Translations under genes and position numbers: made by a program
Shown: positions 27,952 to 36,085 of the stretch, in pieces
How the letters are laid out: each line of letters opens with the position of its first letter
How positions within the stretch are numbered: the first letter of the stretch is position 1
Notes under the pieces: model-generated
What the model saw: only the letters and a program-made list of their open reading frames with translations
Databases searched by the model: none
What the model was told of the DNA's origin: nothing
Source: DATFVA01 sp963800255
GTDB taxonomy: Bacteria > Bacteroidota > Ignavibacteria > Ignavibacteriales > Ignavibacteriaceae
NCBI GenBank assembly: GCA_963800255.1
Contig: CAWDAK010000023.1
Span: forward strand, 42,796-106,795
DNA: 64,000 nt
Direction: 5' to 3'

Positions 27952-27984
27952 GCTGATATCAGCAAGTTGGCTAAAGTTAGCCAA
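27952..27984. repeat. Two adjacent palindromes between convergent functional units
   Basis: GCTGATATCAGC (27952-27963) is a perfect 12-bp palindrome. It is followed at once by TTGGCT-aaagtt-AGCCAA (27967-27984), a 6-bp stem with a 6-nt loop. They lie 17 bp past the stop of the upstream gene on the minus strand and could end its transcript, though no uridine tract follows. Confidence 0.35.
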
Positions 27985-28000
27985 TATGGGATGTGGTATA

Positions 28001-29849
28001 TTAGTGGGTATTTTCTAGTAATTCTTCAAACATACGGGTTTCCTGCTTCATTAAATCTTCTGCATCTTCTCTCATACGTTTCTCTTTCTCTGCTTTCTCC
28101 TGCTTTAATTTTTCAATTGCTTCATTGAGTTTGTTTATTTCTCCAACGGAATTTTCCGTCAAAACTGCGCTCTGCTAGATCAGCTTCCTTTTTAAGTTCC
28201 TGGATTACTTGCTCTTTTTCTGCTTTTATACGTGAAATTCGCCTTATCAATCGTTGTTTTTTGTTAGTCCTTTCTACCATCGATAATCCTGAAATAAATA
28301 ATGCTATAAGTAACCCTGTGAGAAAAGTTATAATCCCCCATTTGAACCCGGTCATTAATGAAGCGGACAGCAATACTTTCAGACCATTAACATCATTAAT
28401 GCTGCTTTTAGAGTATACGGCGCATCCTCCCATAAAAGTCACCAGCATTGTGACCAAAAGGTTGTAACCTATTGTCTGCATAAAAATCTTTTGGGTTTTA
28501 CTGTTCCCTTCGTCGTTCAGCATCATTAATTTTTCTTCGTAATCGGTTATTTTCCCGGAAGCAGCTGAATCAATTGACTGAATAGTCTTCTTAAGCTTTT
28601 CTTTCAGTTTTGATTTTTTCTCTATGGTTTCGGCTGTCAATTGATCAATAAGCAATGCTTTTTCCTGAATTGAATCATCAAATGCCCTGGTGCCTTCTTT
28701 GACTTTCAGAGCATACGCATTTTTTATTATAGCAATAACCTCCCTGATACCGGATATGAATTCTTCTTCGAACGGTTCAGTCATCTGTGCTAAATAAATA
28801 TTATTATTGTCAGCAAGTTTAAGTGCGTCCGAAATAAACTTTATTTTTCCATCAATTTCAGCTGAATAGACCTGCAGGATATTCAAGTTTAAAACCCTGT
28901 CTGTTCTATCCCGTAAGTATTGTATTTTTTCTGCATTGGTTCTGATTATTAATTCAAAATCATTTTGTAGTGTGTCAGCAATAGGTTCAAATTCCGGATA
29001 TTTTTTCAAATATTGCAATGCGGGGTGTTCAATGAGATACTTTAAAAGGGGAAGATTATAGTTGTGTAAAGCAAACTCCAGTCTTTCCATTTCCTGATTG
29101 AACAATGCTCTAAGCAGATACTCAGCGGCCTCAAAGTTTTTAAGGCGAATGTTGATAACTGCTTTGTAAAAACCAGCGGTTATCCCCCCAGGCTTTATCG
29201 TAAGAGCATTGATCACTTTATAGCTCGCTTCATCAAACTGATTTAATTTTATATATGCGAAGGAGGAATAAAGGGCAAGCAGATATTCGATTTCATTTTT
29301 CCATACAGGGTTAAAAGAGATTGAGTTGATTATTCCCCCGACGGATTTGAAGTTTTCAAGGGCTTTTAATGGATTGTATAAAGAATGATCATAAATATAG
29401 ATTATTCCGCTTAATAACAGCCCCAGGAAATTCCACTTCACACTGCTGCTTTCGACCATATTTAACAGAGTCGATGCGAAATATTTTTTTTCGGAATCTA
29501 TCTCAATCAATAGCCATCTTGAATAAGCTTCTCTGAGAGATGCATAAAGATTACTTCCCCTGGAATTAGGGAGGTGATACTTGTAAAAGTTTCTTAAATA
29601 TTTATTTAATGAAGAATCGGATAGCCAGTAAAGAGGGGCATCCTCAAATGTTAAAAAATACTCATTAATTTCCGGGGGAAGACCAAATTTTTCAAGCTTG
29701 TTAATTTGTTTGATCTTTTCCTTTGCAGAATCATCCAGGGCACTGGTATGGGTTCGATCCCTCAGAAGGTCACTCAGCCTGTATTGATTCGATTCCTCTT
29801 CGCAGTTCAGGCCTGTGAGAGCGGGATATATCTGAACCGGTTTTTCCAT
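28001..29849 (-). CDS. Unrecognised two-TM protein with helical N-terminus and coiled-coil tail (about 615 aa), one frameshift
   Basis: The open frame stops at 28122. Removing one T (an A on the coding strand) from the run at 28152-28155 extends it through GEINKLNEAIEKLKQEKAEK to a TAA at 28001. The first 350 residues are helical and TPR-like, then comes a coiled coil (SIQEKALLIDQLTAETIEKK). Two membrane segments near 460-525 follow (YNLLVTMLVTFMGGCAVYS and GIITFLTGLLIALFISGL), then a cytoplasmic coiled-coil tail. I do not recognise the family. A sequence with a perfect CGATAA box sits 39-65 bp upstream, which suggests the FliA regulon. Confidence 0.7.
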
Positions 29850-29887
29850 ATTAACTTATTATGAAAGAATAAAATACTCCTTCATCA

Positions 29888-29914
29888 TTATCGGAAATAA
29901 ATTAAAATTCTTAA
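29888..29914 (-). promoter_or_regulatory. Possible sigma-28-type promoter
   Basis: TTAAGAAT (29914-29907), 11 nt, TCCGATAA (29895-29888) on the minus strand. The -10 box is seven of eight to GCCGATAA, but the -35 box is one base out of register with TAAA. It lies 39 bp before the ATG at 29849. Confidence 0.42.
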
Positions 29915-29930
29915 GAACCTTACAGCCTGA

Positions 29931-30563
29931 CTATAAATTACCGGACGTCTGAATGGTATATACTTTTATATATGGATCTGAATTGCTGGGTGGGATATTA
30001 ATTTTCAGATTTGTCAATTTGAATAAAAACTCAACCAGTTGACATGTTATGGAATTTATTTCTGAATGAATATTGAAGTATATATCATTAAATATAGTAT
30101 CCAGAATTTCATTCTCTGCAGTGCTGATCTTTCCTGAAAAATCATAAACTGTAAAACGGTTAAATAGTAATTTCAGGGCCTGCAGCTTAACAGGTTCCGT
30201 ATAACCGGTATTTGGGAAGGTATTAACCAGTAATTCCATTATAATTTTCCCGGGAACAGCGGAATCTTTTATTGTATAACCCAGTGCGTAACGGATTTCT
30301 TCCAGTATATTCTCGTTAAAATTTACCCTGGTTCTGAATTCAATTTCGGAAGCTGCGAATGAAATGTCCAGTTTTTTGTCTGTCAGGAAATTAATTGCCC
30401 TGATCAGCCATCCGAGTTCATCCAGGTATTTTAAGGCTTCGGATTTAACATAGTTATCTTTACCTTTTCTCTCCTGCCTGCTGCCTCGATCAGAGCCGTA
30501 GTAATAATTGCCTGAATTTGAACCGCTTAAATTAAGTTCAAGATTTTTAATTTTATCGAGCAT
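29931..30563 (-). CDS. Hypothetical protein (210 aa), unrecognised
   Basis: A cytosolic protein with no signal peptide or membrane segment. The first 40 residues are low-complexity and polar (NLSGSNSGNYYYGSDRGSRQ). The remainder is predominantly helical with regular leucine spacing (for example ALKYLDELGWLIRAINFLTD). I recognise no domain. The ATG at 30563 follows a GGAGAAAAT ribosome site. It lies between a receiver gene upstream and the two-TM gene downstream. A CGATAA box 17-24 bp upstream suggests flagellar co-regulation. It is treated as a real gene because the open frame fills the space with neighbour-like codon use. Confidence 0.65.
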   Translation of the reverse strand: MLDKIKNLELNLSGSNSGNYYYGSDRGSRQERKGKDNYVKSEALKYLDELGWLIRAINFLTDKKLDISFAASEIEFRTRVNFNENILEEIRYALGYTIKDSAVPGKIIMELLVNTFPNTGYTEPVKLQALKLLFNRFTVYDFSGKISTAENEILDTIFNDIYFNIHSEINSITCQLVEFLFKLTNLKINIPPSNSDPYIKVYTIQTSGNL

Positions 30564-30579
30564 ATTTTCTCCGATTCTA

Positions 30580-30606
30580 TTATCGTAAGAAACGGAGGAT
30601 TCTAAA
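30580..30606 (-). promoter_or_regulatory. Possible sigma-28-type promoter
   Basis: TTTAGAAT (30606-30599), 11 nt, TACGATAA (30587-30580) on the minus strand. Good -10 box, poor -35 box. The short distance to the ATG at 30563 would leave a leader of only about 10 nt. Confidence 0.35.
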
Positions 30607-30617
30607 GGGGGAGAATA

Positions 30618-31277
30618 TTATTTATCGAGGTTGATCATTTTCTGACCGGGAGTATACTCGATATAATCCGGGTTTCGTAGGTTGGAGAGACTTTCTGCCA
30701 GTGCTTTGATTTTTTCAAAGGATTGATAGATCACAGATAATTCTTCAGTAAATTTCTTTTTGTTTTTAACCGGAAGTTCGTCTTCCAGGCTCTTAACTGA
30801 CATAATAAGACTGCTAAGTGGGTTATTAATCTTATGACCAATCGTACATGCCATTTCAATAATGGCTTTATCATGTTCGATGTTCCTCAATTCCTGCTGC
30901 AGATTGTGGATTCTGATGCCTGACCTTATCCTTGCAAGAAGTTCCTGGTTTTCCACGGGTTTTACGAGAAAATCGTCTGCCCCTACATCAAGACCTTTAA
31001 CTCTATCCTTAAGGGCCACCCTTGCAGTAAGGATTATGAAATAAGTAAGTTTAAATTTTTCATCATTTTTAACAATTTTACACAGTTGTATGCCATCCAT
31101 AACAGGCATGGTCCAATCCGCTAAAATCACCTGGGGGGAAAAACTGTTAATGACTTCAAGTGCTTCTTTACCGTTTACCACACATTTGGTTTCAAAGTTG
31201 TTCTTAGTTAATAATCTTTCTAATATAAATCTTGTGTCTTTCTCATCTTCAACAACAAGAACTCTGTTTTTATTCAT
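30618..31277 (-). CDS. Receiver protein with a lone DHp-like helix, no ATPase domain (219 aa)
   Basis: The receiver domain (about 1-120) has the phosphoacceptor in LADWTMPVMDG and Lys in FLVKPV. A linker leads to a HisKA-like segment with MACTIGHKINNPLSSL, a normal H-box with histidine. The protein then ends after about 70 residues, without any N, G1 or G2 box of a kinase ATPase domain. It could act as a histidine phosphotransfer protein or as a dimeric phosphate sink. The ATG at 31277 is chosen over an upstream TTG. It overlaps the end of the preceding single-receiver gene by 8 bp. Confidence 0.82.
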   Translation of the reverse strand: MNKNRVLVVEDEKDTRFILERLLTKNNFETKCVVNGKEALEVINSFSPQVILADWTMPVMDGIQLCKIVKNDEKFKLTYFIILTARVALKDRVKGLDVGADDFLVKPVENQELLARIRSGIRIHNLQQELRNIEHDKAIIEMACTIGHKINNPLSSLIMSVKSLEDELPVKNKKKFTEELSVIYQSFEKIKALAESLSNLRNPDYIEYTPGQKMINLDK

Positions 31278-31668
31278 ATTTGGCAATCAAGGAATTTATT
31301 TTTTCCATTAATTCATGAAAATCTACAATCGGTTTCGTAATATAATCATCAGCGAGACTATCCTCAAAGAATTCCAGTCCGTCTGCTGATATTGAATAAG
31401 CAGTAATGAGCAGCACAGGGATATTTTTAAACCTGAAATCTTCTTTGATTAACCTGGAAAGATAGGTGCCATCCACTTTCTTTCCAAGATGGTAGGTATT
31501 CTTGAGGCTGATGTCCATTATAACCAGAGAAACTTTATCTTCTTTCAATTCTTCAAAAAGCTTGTCACCATCTTCAAGAACTATCGGCAAATATCCTTTC
31601 CTTTTCAGGACATACCGGTAGTACTCCTTGGAAAAAGCATCATCTTCTACTACTATTATCTTTTTCAA
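31270..31668 (-). CDS. Single-domain response regulator (132 aa)
   Basis: The whole protein is a receiver domain: acidic pocket VVEDDAFSKEY, phosphoacceptor in LVIMDISLKNT, Thr/Ala region LLITAYS and Lys in YITKPI. The start is TTG at 31668, directly after the motB stop codon. No ATG occurs in a sensible place. A stand-alone receiver next to motAB could be a CheY-like motor effector or a phosphorelay intermediate. The insertion NTYHLGKKVDG after the phosphorylation site is not typical of CheY. Confidence 0.85.
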   Translation of the reverse strand: MKKIIVVEDDAFSKEYYRYVLKRKGYLPIVLEDGDKLFEELKEDKVSLVIMDISLKNTYHLGKKVDGTYLSRLIKEDFRFKNIPVLLITAYSISADGLEFFEDSLADDYITKPIVDFHELMEKINSLIAKYE

Positions 31669-32430
31669 CTATTTATTCTGAAATTTAACTATAATACTAA
31701 TTCTTCTGTTAACCAGATTAAAGGGATCATTTTTATCCCTCAGATGTCTGTCGGCATATCCCCGGATCTCATCAATTTTACCAGCATCAAAGAGACCAAG
31801 TTCCAATGCCCTCCTGGCAGAGTTTGCTCTATCCGCACTCAGTTCAAAGTTTGTATATCCATCTCTTCCATTATAAGGCCTTGCATCAGTATGTCCTTCT
31901 ATAACGATTTTATTAGGCAGTTTTGCAAGGTAATCGCCAATCTTCTTTAATATACCTACAGCTTCAGGTTTTAACTGGCTCGTCCCTATTTCAAAAAATA
32001 CATTCTCGTCGGAATCAAGCATTTCTATTCTCAGACCCTCATCTATAATTTCAATTTTAATCTGAGCTGTAATATTCGAAAATTCCGGATCTCTTTGAAG
32101 TTCTGTAAGAAGTTTATCTCCCATATTTTTTAATTGCAGCGCTTCTGTTGCTTTCTGATCCATCTGGCTCTTTACATCTTCCAGGGGTTTAGAGGTAGTT
32201 CCTTCAAGGATTACCCTCCCTTTGGTTGAAAGACCTATCGGATCTTTAAAATATTTAGCAACTGATTCTTTAATAGCGTCATCCTGGCCAAGTACCCAAA
32301 GGACAATAAAAAGTGCCATCATTGCGGTTACAAAATCAGCGTAAGCAACCTTCCATGCACCCCCATGATGGTCTCCCCCATGAGGTTTGCTTTTCTTTAT
32401 TATTATAGGATTTCCATCCTGGTTAAGCAC
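31669..32430 (-). CDS. motB: Flagellar stator protein MotB, proteobacterial-like type (253 aa)
   Basis: MotB anchors the stator to peptidoglycan and carries the ion-binding aspartate. The N-terminal part has GGAWKVAYADFVTAMMALF, very like Escherichia coli MotB, with the ion-binding Asp in YADF. An OmpA-like domain ends the protein (KIVIEGHTDARPYNG, ELSADRANSARRALE). The start is GTG at 32430, overlapping the motA stop by 8 bp. Resemblance to the enteric proton-type MotB suggests proton use, but coupling ion cannot be read with certainty. Confidence 0.92.
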   Translation of the reverse strand: MLNQDGNPIIIKKSKPHGGDHHGGAWKVAYADFVTAMMALFIVLWVLGQDDAIKESVAKYFKDPIGLSTKGRVILEGTTSKPLEDVKSQMDQKATEALQLKNMGDKLLTELQRDPEFSNITAQIKIEIIDEGLRIEMLDSDENVFFEIGTSQLKPEAVGILKKIGDYLAKLPNKIVIEGHTDARPYNGRDGYTNFELSADRANSARRALELGLFDAGKIDEIRGYADRHLRDKNDPFNLVNRRISIIVKFQNK

Positions 32431-33280
32431 TCTTACCCCTAATATAATTCTCTAGTTCTGAAAAAGTAGGCCTGTTATCGGAAAAAATTGTTCTTCGGGC
32501 AATTTCTACTGCTATAATCGGCGGATTTCCTTTTGCATATGCAACCATACAGCTTTTAACCGTAACAAGGAACCGGATTCTGTTTTCAAGGATGTGCTCA
32601 AGGTTTGATGCGATTGGATTAATTAAACCATAGGATGATAATACACCCAGAAATGTCCCTACCAATGCGGCAGCCACATGGTGCCCTACTACTTCTGCGC
32701 CCTGATCAATTGACCCCATTGTTATTATTATACCGAGAACCGCCGCAACTATTCCCAGGCCGGGAAGGGCATCACCAATTTTTGAAATTGTTGCTGTAAT
32801 CGGTTTGGATTCGATTTCAAATGTTTCTATTTCAGCATCCATAAGTCCCTCAAGCTCGTGAGGAGGAACTCCCCCGGTAAGCATCACTTTCATAGTATCA
32901 CAGAAGAAATTCAGAATAAACTTATCGTTAATAAACTTTTTATTCTGCGAGAGAACAGTACTTTCTTCAGGATTTTCAACGTGTTTTTCTATTGATAAAA
33001 GGCCGTCTCGTTGCGCCACCAGAAATAGATCATTAAATGATTTTAACAGTTCAAGGTAATCCTGCTTTGAATAATGCTCGCCTTTAATAGCAGCAGGAAT
33101 TTCCTTCAGGATTTTTTTAAGAAGTGATAACGGAGCAGAAATCAATAAACTGCCGAAAGCTGCTCCCCCAATTACAATGAATTCTGACCATTGCAACAAC
33201 AGTATCAGGTTGCCTCCGGGTATTAAGAATCCCAATACAACAGAAGCTGCAACTACAGCAATTCCTATCAATACGAACAT
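32423..33280 (-). CDS. motA: Flagellar stator protein MotA, enteric-like type (285 aa)
   Basis: A four-TM inner-membrane protein. TM1 and TM2 lie in the first 60 residues (FVLIGIAVVAASVVLGFLI). The large cytoplasmic loop contains FLVAQRDGLLSIEKH and the FliG-contacting charged region. TM3 and TM4 carry the signature ALPGLGIVAAVLGIIITMG and LVGTFLGVLSSYGLINPI. Length 285 matches the E. coli/LafT class. It is 2 bp from the upstream receiver-Hpt gene and overlaps motB, so stator and phosphorelay genes are co-transcribed. Confidence 0.93.
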   Translation of the reverse strand: MFVLIGIAVVAASVVLGFLIPGGNLILLLQWSEFIVIGGAAFGSLLISAPLSLLKKILKEIPAAIKGEHYSKQDYLELLKSFNDLFLVAQRDGLLSIEKHVENPEESTVLSQNKKFINDKFILNFFCDTMKVMLTGGVPPHELEGLMDAEIETFEIESKPITATISKIGDALPGLGIVAAVLGIIITMGSIDQGAEVVGHHVAAALVGTFLGVLSSYGLINPIASNLEHILENRIRFLVTVKSCMVAYAKGNPPIIAVEIARRTIFSDNRPTFSELENYIRGKSA

Positions 33281-33281
33281 T

Positions 33282-34004
33282 TCACCCTTCCTTTAGATTT
33301 ACAGGATACTCAATTTTTTCAACCAGCGAAAACAACTGGCTGCATTTCGTCATAATAAAATCCCAGTCTATTGGATTTTTCTCAATCTGGTTTTCAACTT
33401 CATAGCTGAGGATACTGATCAGAGGGTATCCAATTGCTCCTCCCGTTCCCTTCAGTTCATGGAATAAGGGGATTACTGCCTCACGGTCCCTTGATTCGAC
33501 AGCCTTAAGAATTTTAAGTTTTTGATCTTTGAAATTCTCAAGAAAGAACCTGCACAAATGCTGCTGAATTTCTTTGTTCTGCTTTTCATAGTTCTTTTCA
33601 GAGGATTTTGAATTTCCAAGAAATTGAGGTCCCAGCAGCTCATTTATTTTACGTATTAGAATTTCCTTTTGCAGAGGTTTGGAAACCACCTTGTCCGCTC
33701 CGGACTCAATTGCCGACAAAACATTTGATCTGCTCGTATTTCCACTGATAACTATTACAGGAACATTTTTTACTTCGTCGATAACTTTTAATACCTGGAG
33801 CATCTTCATACCATCAAAATTCGGCATCATAAGATCCAGAAAAATAAGGTCAGGCTTATTCTCAACAGCCTGCTGAATACCCTCAAGTCCATCCGAACAG
33901 GTAATTATTCTGAAATTATACTGAGAAAAAAAACTTTGCAGACTTTCTCTTATTACAGGCGAATCATCAACCACCAGAATTAATTTTTGATCCAGGTCAT
34001 TCAT
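33282..34004 (-). CDS. Receiver-Hpt phosphorelay protein (240 aa)
   Basis: A receiver domain (phosphoacceptor in LIFLDLMMPNFDG, Lys in KVVSKPL) is followed by a histidine phosphotransfer domain. That domain is recognised by the H-box PLFHELKGTGGAIGYP. Such proteins relay phosphate between a hybrid kinase and a final regulator. It overlaps csrA by 8 bp and precedes motA by 1 bp. Together with the receiver and receiver-DHp genes downstream it may form a branched relay acting on motility (inference). Confidence 0.9.
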   Translation of the reverse strand: MNDLDQKLILVVDDSPVIRESLQSFFSQYNFRIITCSDGLEGIQQAVENKPDLIFLDLMMPNFDGMKMLQVLKVIDEVKNVPVIVISGNTSRSNVLSAIESGADKVVSKPLQKEILIRKINELLGPQFLGNSKSSEKNYEKQNKEIQQHLCRFFLENFKDQKLKILKAVESRDREAVIPLFHELKGTGGAIGYPLISILSYEVENQIEKNPIDWDFIMTKCSQLFSLVEKIEYPVNLKEG

Positions 34005-34248
34005 CTGATGCTTTATTGAGCTTATTTATTTTCAGCTGAGAATGATCTTCGGGCTTTTCTTTACTTTTAACCGAAGCATTCACGGTATTCATCTTAACGG
34101 TATCATAAATCTCACCCCTGAGTATCCCGACTTCGGGAGGGGCGGAAATTCCGATCTTTACCTGGTTATCCGCTATTGAAAGTATTTTTATCCTTATGGA
34201 GGAATTTATTATAATTTCCTCGTCCTGTTTCCTGGTCAATATCAACAT
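33997..34248 (-). CDS. csrA: Carbon storage regulator CsrA (83 aa)
   Basis: CsrA is a dimeric RNA-binding protein that blocks translation by binding GGA motifs near ribosome sites. The first 60 residues are the entire fold: MLILTRKQDEEIIINSSIRI, then NQVKIGISAPPEV and the terminal helix. A polar tail of about 25 residues follows, longer than the 61-residue E. coli protein but common in FliW-bearing bacteria. It lies 11 bp downstream of fliW. In Bacillus, FliW sequesters CsrA until flagellin displaces it; a matching target hairpin lies before fliC in this window. Confidence 0.96.
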   Translation of the reverse strand: MLILTRKQDEEIIINSSIRIKILSIADNQVKIGISAPPEVGILRGEIYDTVKMNTVNASVKSKEKPEDHSQLKINKLNKASDE

Positions 34249-34259
34249 AGTCTTTTCTC

Positions 34260-34640
34260 CTATTCTACAAAAAGTTTATAGTCAATAGGATATTTGGAAT
34301 CGTCAATAATTCGCTGGTATCCTGACTTTTCATTTTGATCAATATAGACCGGTGCTTTCAGATTCACGGTTACCTTTAATGGATCTTTATTCAGATTTAC
34401 AATTCCAAATGCCTCATATTCGTGCTCTTCAGGATATGATTCGTCTATCATCCTTATACCCACCATCGGAAAGGAGAGATCGGGTTTCTCTATAGAATTT
34501 AACCAGAAAAAAAACTCATTGTCAGATTTCAGAAGTAGGAACTGTCTGAAGTCTTCGAAGCCTAGAATTCCAGCCTTAAAATTTATTACATTTTCGGGGC
34601 TGTATTCAATTTCACCAAATTGTTCATTTTGAATTTTCAT
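34260..34640 (-). CDS. fliW: Flagellar assembly factor FliW (126 aa)
   Basis: FliW binds both flagellin and CsrA. The sequence shows the family pattern from its start (GEIEYSPENVINFKAGILGF) through FRQFLLLKSDNEFFFWLNSI to VTVNLKAPVYIDQNEKSGYQ. The length of 126 residues is slightly under the usual 140-150. The gene lies 3 bp after motB2 and before csrA, the standard order. Confidence 0.94.
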   Translation of the reverse strand: MKIQNEQFGEIEYSPENVINFKAGILGFEDFRQFLLLKSDNEFFFWLNSIEKPDLSFPMVGIRMIDESYPEEHEYEAFGIVNLNKDPLKVTVNLKAPVYIDQNEKSGYQRIIDDSKYPIDYKLFVE

Positions 34641-34643
34641 ATT

Positions 34644-35450
34644 TTATTTTCTTATAATTAATATATCGACCCTTCTGTTAAGTGTTCTTCCTTCAGGATT
34701 CTGATTTGTAGCTATCGGCTGGTATTCTGAATAGCCTATTATAGAAACTCTGTCAGGCTGAAGTTGTTCACTGTTTATCAGATAGTAGGCAGTGTTTAAT
34801 GCACGCGTTACAGATAAATGCCAGTTTGAAGGAAACTTTGCTGTTTCAATCGGAACGTTATCTGTATGTCCCTCTATCCTGATATCATTAGGAATATTTT
34901 TAAGGATTCCTGCAATATTCTTAAGAACAGATAATGAATTTTTTGTCAATTCTGCTTCGCCTGACGTGAACAAAATTTCATCAAGAATATGGATGATGAT
35001 TCCTCGTTCATTCTCCTCAAGCCTGATAACATTACCATATCCATTATCATTTATTAATTTAGTCAGTTTTTCTTTAAGCTGATCAGCCGGAAATTCAAAT
35101 CCGGAAATTTTCCCTTCCAGGCCGATAATCTTTGTCCCTCCAAAAGATGATTCAAGAGCATCCTTCATCTTTTCATACTTCTTAACATCTATATTTGAAG
35201 CTGCGTAAAGTATAATAAACAGCCCCAGCAATAATGTAATAACGTCTGCATACGTAATTAAATACCTGTTTCTCTCCGACTCATCCTCTTCACTCAAATT
35301 ACTATTTAAATGTAAAGAACTTCTCTTTGTTCTTTCTGAGGAAGCAGACTTATCAGTCTGGCTTTTACGGTTGAAGGTATTTCGCCGCTCTGTAAAGCCA
35401 GAACTCCTTCGAGCGACATTTCCATCATATATTTCTCTTCCAAATGGCAT
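34644..35450 (-). CDS. Second MotB-type stator protein (268 aa, or 217 aa from a TTG)
   Basis: TM segment RYLITYADVITLLLGLFIIL carries the ion-binding Asp, and the OmpA-like peptidoglycan domain ends the protein (DIRIEGHTDNVPIETAKF, VSIIGYSEYQPIATNQ). It resembles the Bacillus MotB/MotS group rather than the enteric one. The only in-frame ATG before the TM is at 35450, giving a 145-bp overlap with motA2. A TTG at 35297, 9 nt past the motA2 stop, would give MSEEDESERNRYLITYADV and a length more usual for the family. Both starts are possible; I list the long frame. Confidence 0.88.
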   Translation of the reverse strand: MPFGREIYDGNVARRSSGFTERRNTFNRKSQTDKSASSERTKRSSLHLNSNLSEEDESERNRYLITYADVITLLLGLFIILYAASNIDVKKYEKMKDALESSFGGTKIIGLEGKISGFEFPADQLKEKLTKLINDNGYGNVIRLEENERGIIIHILDEILFTSGEAELTKNSLSVLKNIAGILKNIPNDIRIEGHTDNVPIETAKFPSNWHLSVTRALNTAYYLINSEQLQPDRVSIIGYSEYQPIATNQNPEGRTLNRRVDILIIRK

Positions 35451-36085
35451 TGTTGTAGTTTATCACCTATAGGGAGCCAGAAAATATTTGCGCTAACTAT
35501 ACCCCAAAGGGTAGCTATGAAAGCTGTTGCAATGTTGTGTATTAAAAACTCAGGATTCCCGCCTGCATTGGCGAGAGTCATTATTAACCCCATTACTGTT
35601 CCTATTATTCCCATTGTAGGGGCATAACCTCCCATCTTTTTGAACACCTGGATTTTGGAAGAATGTCTTTCTTCCATCGCTTTTATCTCGGAAACAGCCA
35701 GGTTTTCCAGAGAATGGGGATCAGTACCGTCGATTACATACCTTATTAATTTCCGTGGAAACGGATTATCAATTTTCTCCAGATGCTTTTCAACTGCAAG
35801 CAGTCCTTCTTTCCTTATAATTATCGAAAAATCTATAAGATTTTTTATAAGGTCGTTCAGATCGTACTCCGGAGGAAGATAAGCCATCCGCACAAGCATC
35901 ATCGCTTCTTTAAATTTTTTAAGTCCAAAACCGATTATAACGGCCGAAAATGTTCCTCCAAAAACAATTATTAGTGGAGGGATTAAAAATAAAGCTTTGA
36001 ATGAACCTCCCTCTATCAGGAAGGCTCCGAAGATTGAGAACAGACCCAGTCCTAGTCCAAGGAATGTCCCGGACTTATTTTTCAT
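35306..36085 (-). CDS. Second MotA-type stator protein (259 aa)
   Basis: Four TM segments: two in the first 60 residues (FLGLGLGLFSIFGAFLIEG, LFLIPPLIIVFGGTFSAVII), and two flanking GGYAPTMGIIGTVMGLIMTL and ATLWGIVSANIFWLPIG. The cytoplasmic loop includes IIRKEGLLAVEKHLEKID. The 259-residue length and loop resemble Bacillus MotA/MotP or Vibrio PomA rather than enteric MotA. It overlaps flgL by 4 bp at its start, and its 3' end lies inside the long motB2 frame. Coupling ion (proton or sodium) is undetermined. Confidence 0.92.
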   Translation of the reverse strand: MKNKSGTFLGLGLGLFSIFGAFLIEGGSFKALFLIPPLIIVFGGTFSAVIIGFGLKKFKEAMMLVRMAYLPPEYDLNDLIKNLIDFSIIIRKEGLLAVEKHLEKIDNPFPRKLIRYVIDGTDPHSLENLAVSEIKAMEERHSSKIQVFKKMGGYAPTMGIIGTVMGLIMTLANAGGNPEFLIHNIATAFIATLWGIVSANIFWLPIGDKLQQCHLEEKYMMEMSLEGVLALQSGEIPSTVKARLISLLPQKEQREVLYI

